This document shows, piece after piece, positions 13,766 through 14,746 of a stretch of 14,746 nucleotides of DNA. The DNA comes from JAFGED01 sp964551295. Its GTDB lineage: Bacteria > Chloroflexota > Anaerolineae > B4-G1. The stretch's first letter is position 1, and the number at the start of each line of letters is the position of its first letter. Under the pieces are notes generated by a model. It was given only the letters and a program-made list of their open reading frames with translations. It was not told the origin of the DNA and made no database searches. Both the position numbers and the translations under genes were made by a program. Location: assembly GCA_964551295.1 (NCBI GenBank), contig CAZKDJ010000100.1, positions 1 through 14,746 of the forward strand. Direction: 5' to 3'.

Positions 13766-13925
13766 TCGTGGTCAATTGAGGGCGGAACTACTGGCTGAAG
13801 CTGGGGAAGTAGTCAGCGAGCTTCTGGACTGGCACGCGGATGCAGCAGCACCGGTACTCACCAAGATTGAGGATGTCGTACTGATGCTCCGCAAGCTGCT
13901 AGGAGAGCGCATAGCGGGTGTTGTG
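13737..13925 (+). pseudogene. Fragment resembling the N-terminus of a transposase (possibly ISKra4-type)
   Basis: About 63 residues look like real coding sequence. A basic start (GRPKVKRTRGQLRAELL) is followed by AGEVVSELLDWH and by LTKIEDVVLMLRKLLGERIAGVV. The last block recalls the conserved helix ahead of the zinc-binding part in ISKra4-family transposases, but this is from memory and not certain. After about 13925 the frame stays open to 14174 but loses all resemblance, and its 3' part lies antisense to a better-supported small gene. The catalytic domain is absent, so at most this is a remnant. An alternative is a short orphan protein. Confidence 0.4.
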
Positions 13926-13946
13926 AAAGCAGTTACTTGGGCTTGT

Positions 13947-14117
13947 CTATTCGCCGGTCTCGTCTTTTTGTGCGCGCGACTGCTCAATGCCGGCTCCAAT
14001 GGCGAGGCTAATGGCTATGCCTCCTCCTATTCCTACGGCGATGTTGTTCAGGGCTATACCGGCGCCGACGCCGATTACCAATCCGATTACCATGCCGAGA
14101 ATCATGTACTTGGGCAA
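13947..14117 (-). CDS. Small glycine-zipper membrane protein
   Basis: A 56-residue protein too short for routine ORF calling. It starts with TTG at 14117, eight bases after GAAAGGA (14126-14132), and ends at TAG 13947-13949. Its middle is one long hydrophobic stretch with small residues at regular spacing (MVIGLVIGVGAGIAL, then IAVGIGGGIAISLAIGAGI), followed by a charged tail EQSRAQKDETGE. Gly every third to fourth residue is the glycine-zipper pattern that lets helices pack closely in membranes; small proteins of this look are widespread and mostly unannotated. The opposite strand is open here too, but its translation shows no family pattern. It converges with the transposase-like fragment. 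Function unknown. Confidence 0.72.
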   Translation of the reverse strand: MPKYMILGMVIGLVIGVGAGIALNNIAVGIGGGIAISLAIGAGIEQSRAQKDETGE

Positions 14118-14195
14118 TCCTTTTTTCCTTTCTATGTATCTTGTGGGGTAGGACTACATTTAACCGTGATGTAGCTGTAACCAGAAAGGGTAAGC

Positions 14196-14212
14196 CCCCG
14201 GCTTTGCCGGGG
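14196..14212 (-). repeat. GC-rich hairpin upstream of the glycine-zipper gene
   Basis: CCCCGGC (14196-14202) and GCCGGGG (14206-14212) pair perfectly around a 3-nt loop. There is no T tract on either side, so it is not a standard terminator. It lies 79 nt before the small gene's start in the direction of its transcription. Confidence 0.55.
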
Positions 14213-14245
14213 AGACACGCAAAGTTTGACAATTCCGGGAGTAGG

Positions 14246-14302
14246 TGTAGAACCTCCAGTTGGTGAACCGCTCGAAGTTCAACACAATCAGGAGGTTCTA
14301 CA
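14246..14302. repeat. 57-bp inverted repeat with 12-bp perfect arms
   Basis: TGTAGAACCTCC (14246-14257) and GGAGGTTCTACA (14291-14302) are exact reverse complements. Inside, TGAAC (14264-14268) pairs with GTTCA (14277-14281), so the whole can fold into one interrupted long hairpin. It may mark the subterminal hairpin of the neighbouring IS200/IS605 element or be an independent structured element. Confidence 0.7.
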
Positions 14303-14343
14303 TCTATGCTTTCGCTCATTTTTGCTGTGAGTGGGGAATTAAC

Positions 14344-14374
14344 CCCATTTTCGGGCTGGTTTGGCCCATTTTCG
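14344..14374 (+). repeat. Direct repeat pair CCCATTTTCG
   Basis: The 10-mer CCCATTTTCG occurs at 14344-14353 and again at 14365-14374, 21 bases apart (two helical turns). It lies between the 57-bp inverted repeat and the IS200 transposase. No function can be assigned. Confidence 0.45.
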
Positions 14375-14540
14375 AGTTCTCAGGTGGGGGAAATCCTTGC
14401 ATTGTGCAACTTCCGTTGCGGATGACCTGTTCGAGAAATTGCGAGCCCCCCACATATACCGATAATCGGCGATCAAGCTGGCACATAGCGGCTAAGGTAA
14501 ATTTACACTGCAAGAGAAATTTCAGCGAAATCACAGCTAC

Positions 14541-14746
14541 ATGAAAACTCTTCATAGTTTATCCCATACGAAGTGGGATTGCAAGTACCACATAGTTTGG
14601 ATAAAGTACCGAAAGAAGACGCTGTTCTTGGAGTTGCGACAAGAGCTAGGGCCGCTGCTGAGGGAACTGGCAAGCCACAAAGAGGGTGAGAATTGGAGGG
14701 AAGGCTCTTGCAAGACCATGTGCACATATTGATATCAATTCCTCCG
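14541..14746 (+). pseudogene. tnpA: IS200/IS605-family transposase TnpA, 5' part with a frameshift, cut by the window end
   Basis: The first 50 codons read MKTLHSLSHTKWDCKYHIVW and continue IKYRKKTLFLELRQELGPLLRELASHKEGEN, the typical opening of IS200 TnpA, a HUH-type single-strand transposase. VWIPKYR is the usual form; here the Pro codon is missing in frame. Around 14691-14695 one base appears deleted. The original frame then runs to a TGA at 14730-14732, while the next frame continues with LEGRLLQDHVHILISIPP to the window end. His-Val-His at 14717-14725 is the HUH metal-binding motif. A small stem ATTTC/GAAAT (14519-14531) ends 9 nt before the ATG, reminiscent of the start-site sequestration known for IS200. 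The catalytic Tyr would be beyond the window. Probably inactive unless the shift is a sequence error. Confidence 0.85.

Larger units (their letters stand above)
14118..14540. other. Gene-free stretch before the IS200 transposase
   Basis: No convincing gene is seen on either strand; frames at 14260-14544 plus and 14008-14319 minus have no family resemblance. The stretch holds a GC hairpin (14196-14212), a 12+12 bp inverted repeat (14246-14302), a tandem CCCATTTTCG pair (14344-14374), a small palindrome CCGAT-A-ATCGG (14459-14469) and a short stem ATTTC/GAAAT (14519-14531) just before the tnpA ATG. The left end of the insertion sequence probably lies somewhere here but could not be fixed. Confidence 0.5.

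Noticed and set aside
13644..14174. A single 176-residue gene on the plus strand
   Set aside because: Only 13737-13925 looks coding; the first part lies in hairpins and the last part is antisense to the glycine-zipper gene.
14260..14544. 94-residue plus-strand frame before tnpA
   Set aside because: No family resemblance or ribosome site, and it overlaps the 57-bp inverted repeat.
1..14746. CRISPR array, prophage or integrase-associated region
   Set aside because: No regularly spaced direct repeats, Cas genes, integrase or phage structural genes were seen; the accessory signal is limited to insertion-sequence remnants at the right end.

Overview
The window looks like a chromosomal stretch of a GC-rich bacterium, most likely a Chloroflexota (Anaerolineae-like) member. 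This assignment is an inference. It rests on the lipoprotein whose lipobox cysteine is followed by a low-complexity Pro/Thr/Glu/Ala linker, on the fused TPR-Yip1 membrane protein, and on a solitary mreB without mreC or mreD. No rRNA or other firm taxonomic marker is present.

Left part, plus strand (1-4979). The window opens inside a tRNA-Gly(GCC), followed by a probable intrinsic terminator. Then come an atypical SDR/NmrA-like NAD(P)-binding protein, a solitary MreB-type actin homologue with a clear intrinsic terminator, and a Phd/YefM-RelE toxin-antitoxin pair. The pair is driven by a near-consensus sigma-70 promoter whose spacer and -10 box lie inside a perfect 9+9 bp inverted repeat. A NatA/NatB-type ABC exporter follows only 36 nt after the toxin.

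Middle part, minus strand (13398 down to 5057). One run of eight closely spaced genes reads leftward. In order of transcription these are a BMP-family nucleoside-binding lipoprotein, its two-domain ATPase, two permeases, a damaged DUF3592 membrane protein, a dihydroorotate/dihydropyrimidine dehydrogenase-like flavoprotein fused to a 2[4Fe-4S] ferredoxin domain, a TPR-Yip1 membrane protein and a PaaI-like thioesterase. The first four form a complete nucleoside-type ABC importer. The flavoprotein may act on an imported pyrimidine or related heterocycle, but it lacks the usual NxSCPN active-site motif, so its substrate is open. The DUF3592 gene has ATA where its start codon should be and a +1 shift in a CCC run.

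Right part (13399-14746) is an accessory junction. It holds several inverted repeats (14+14, 17+17 and 12+12 bp), a short fragment resembling the N-terminus of a transposase, a 56-residue glycine-zipper membrane protein on the minus strand, and the 5' part of an IS200/IS605-family TnpA gene. That tnpA carries a one-base deletion and is cut by the window end.

Points most worth following up: the flavoprotein without its usual catalytic motif inside a nucleoside-import operon, the structured leader of that operon, the ATA-start/frameshift DUF3592 gene, and the small glycine-zipper gene.
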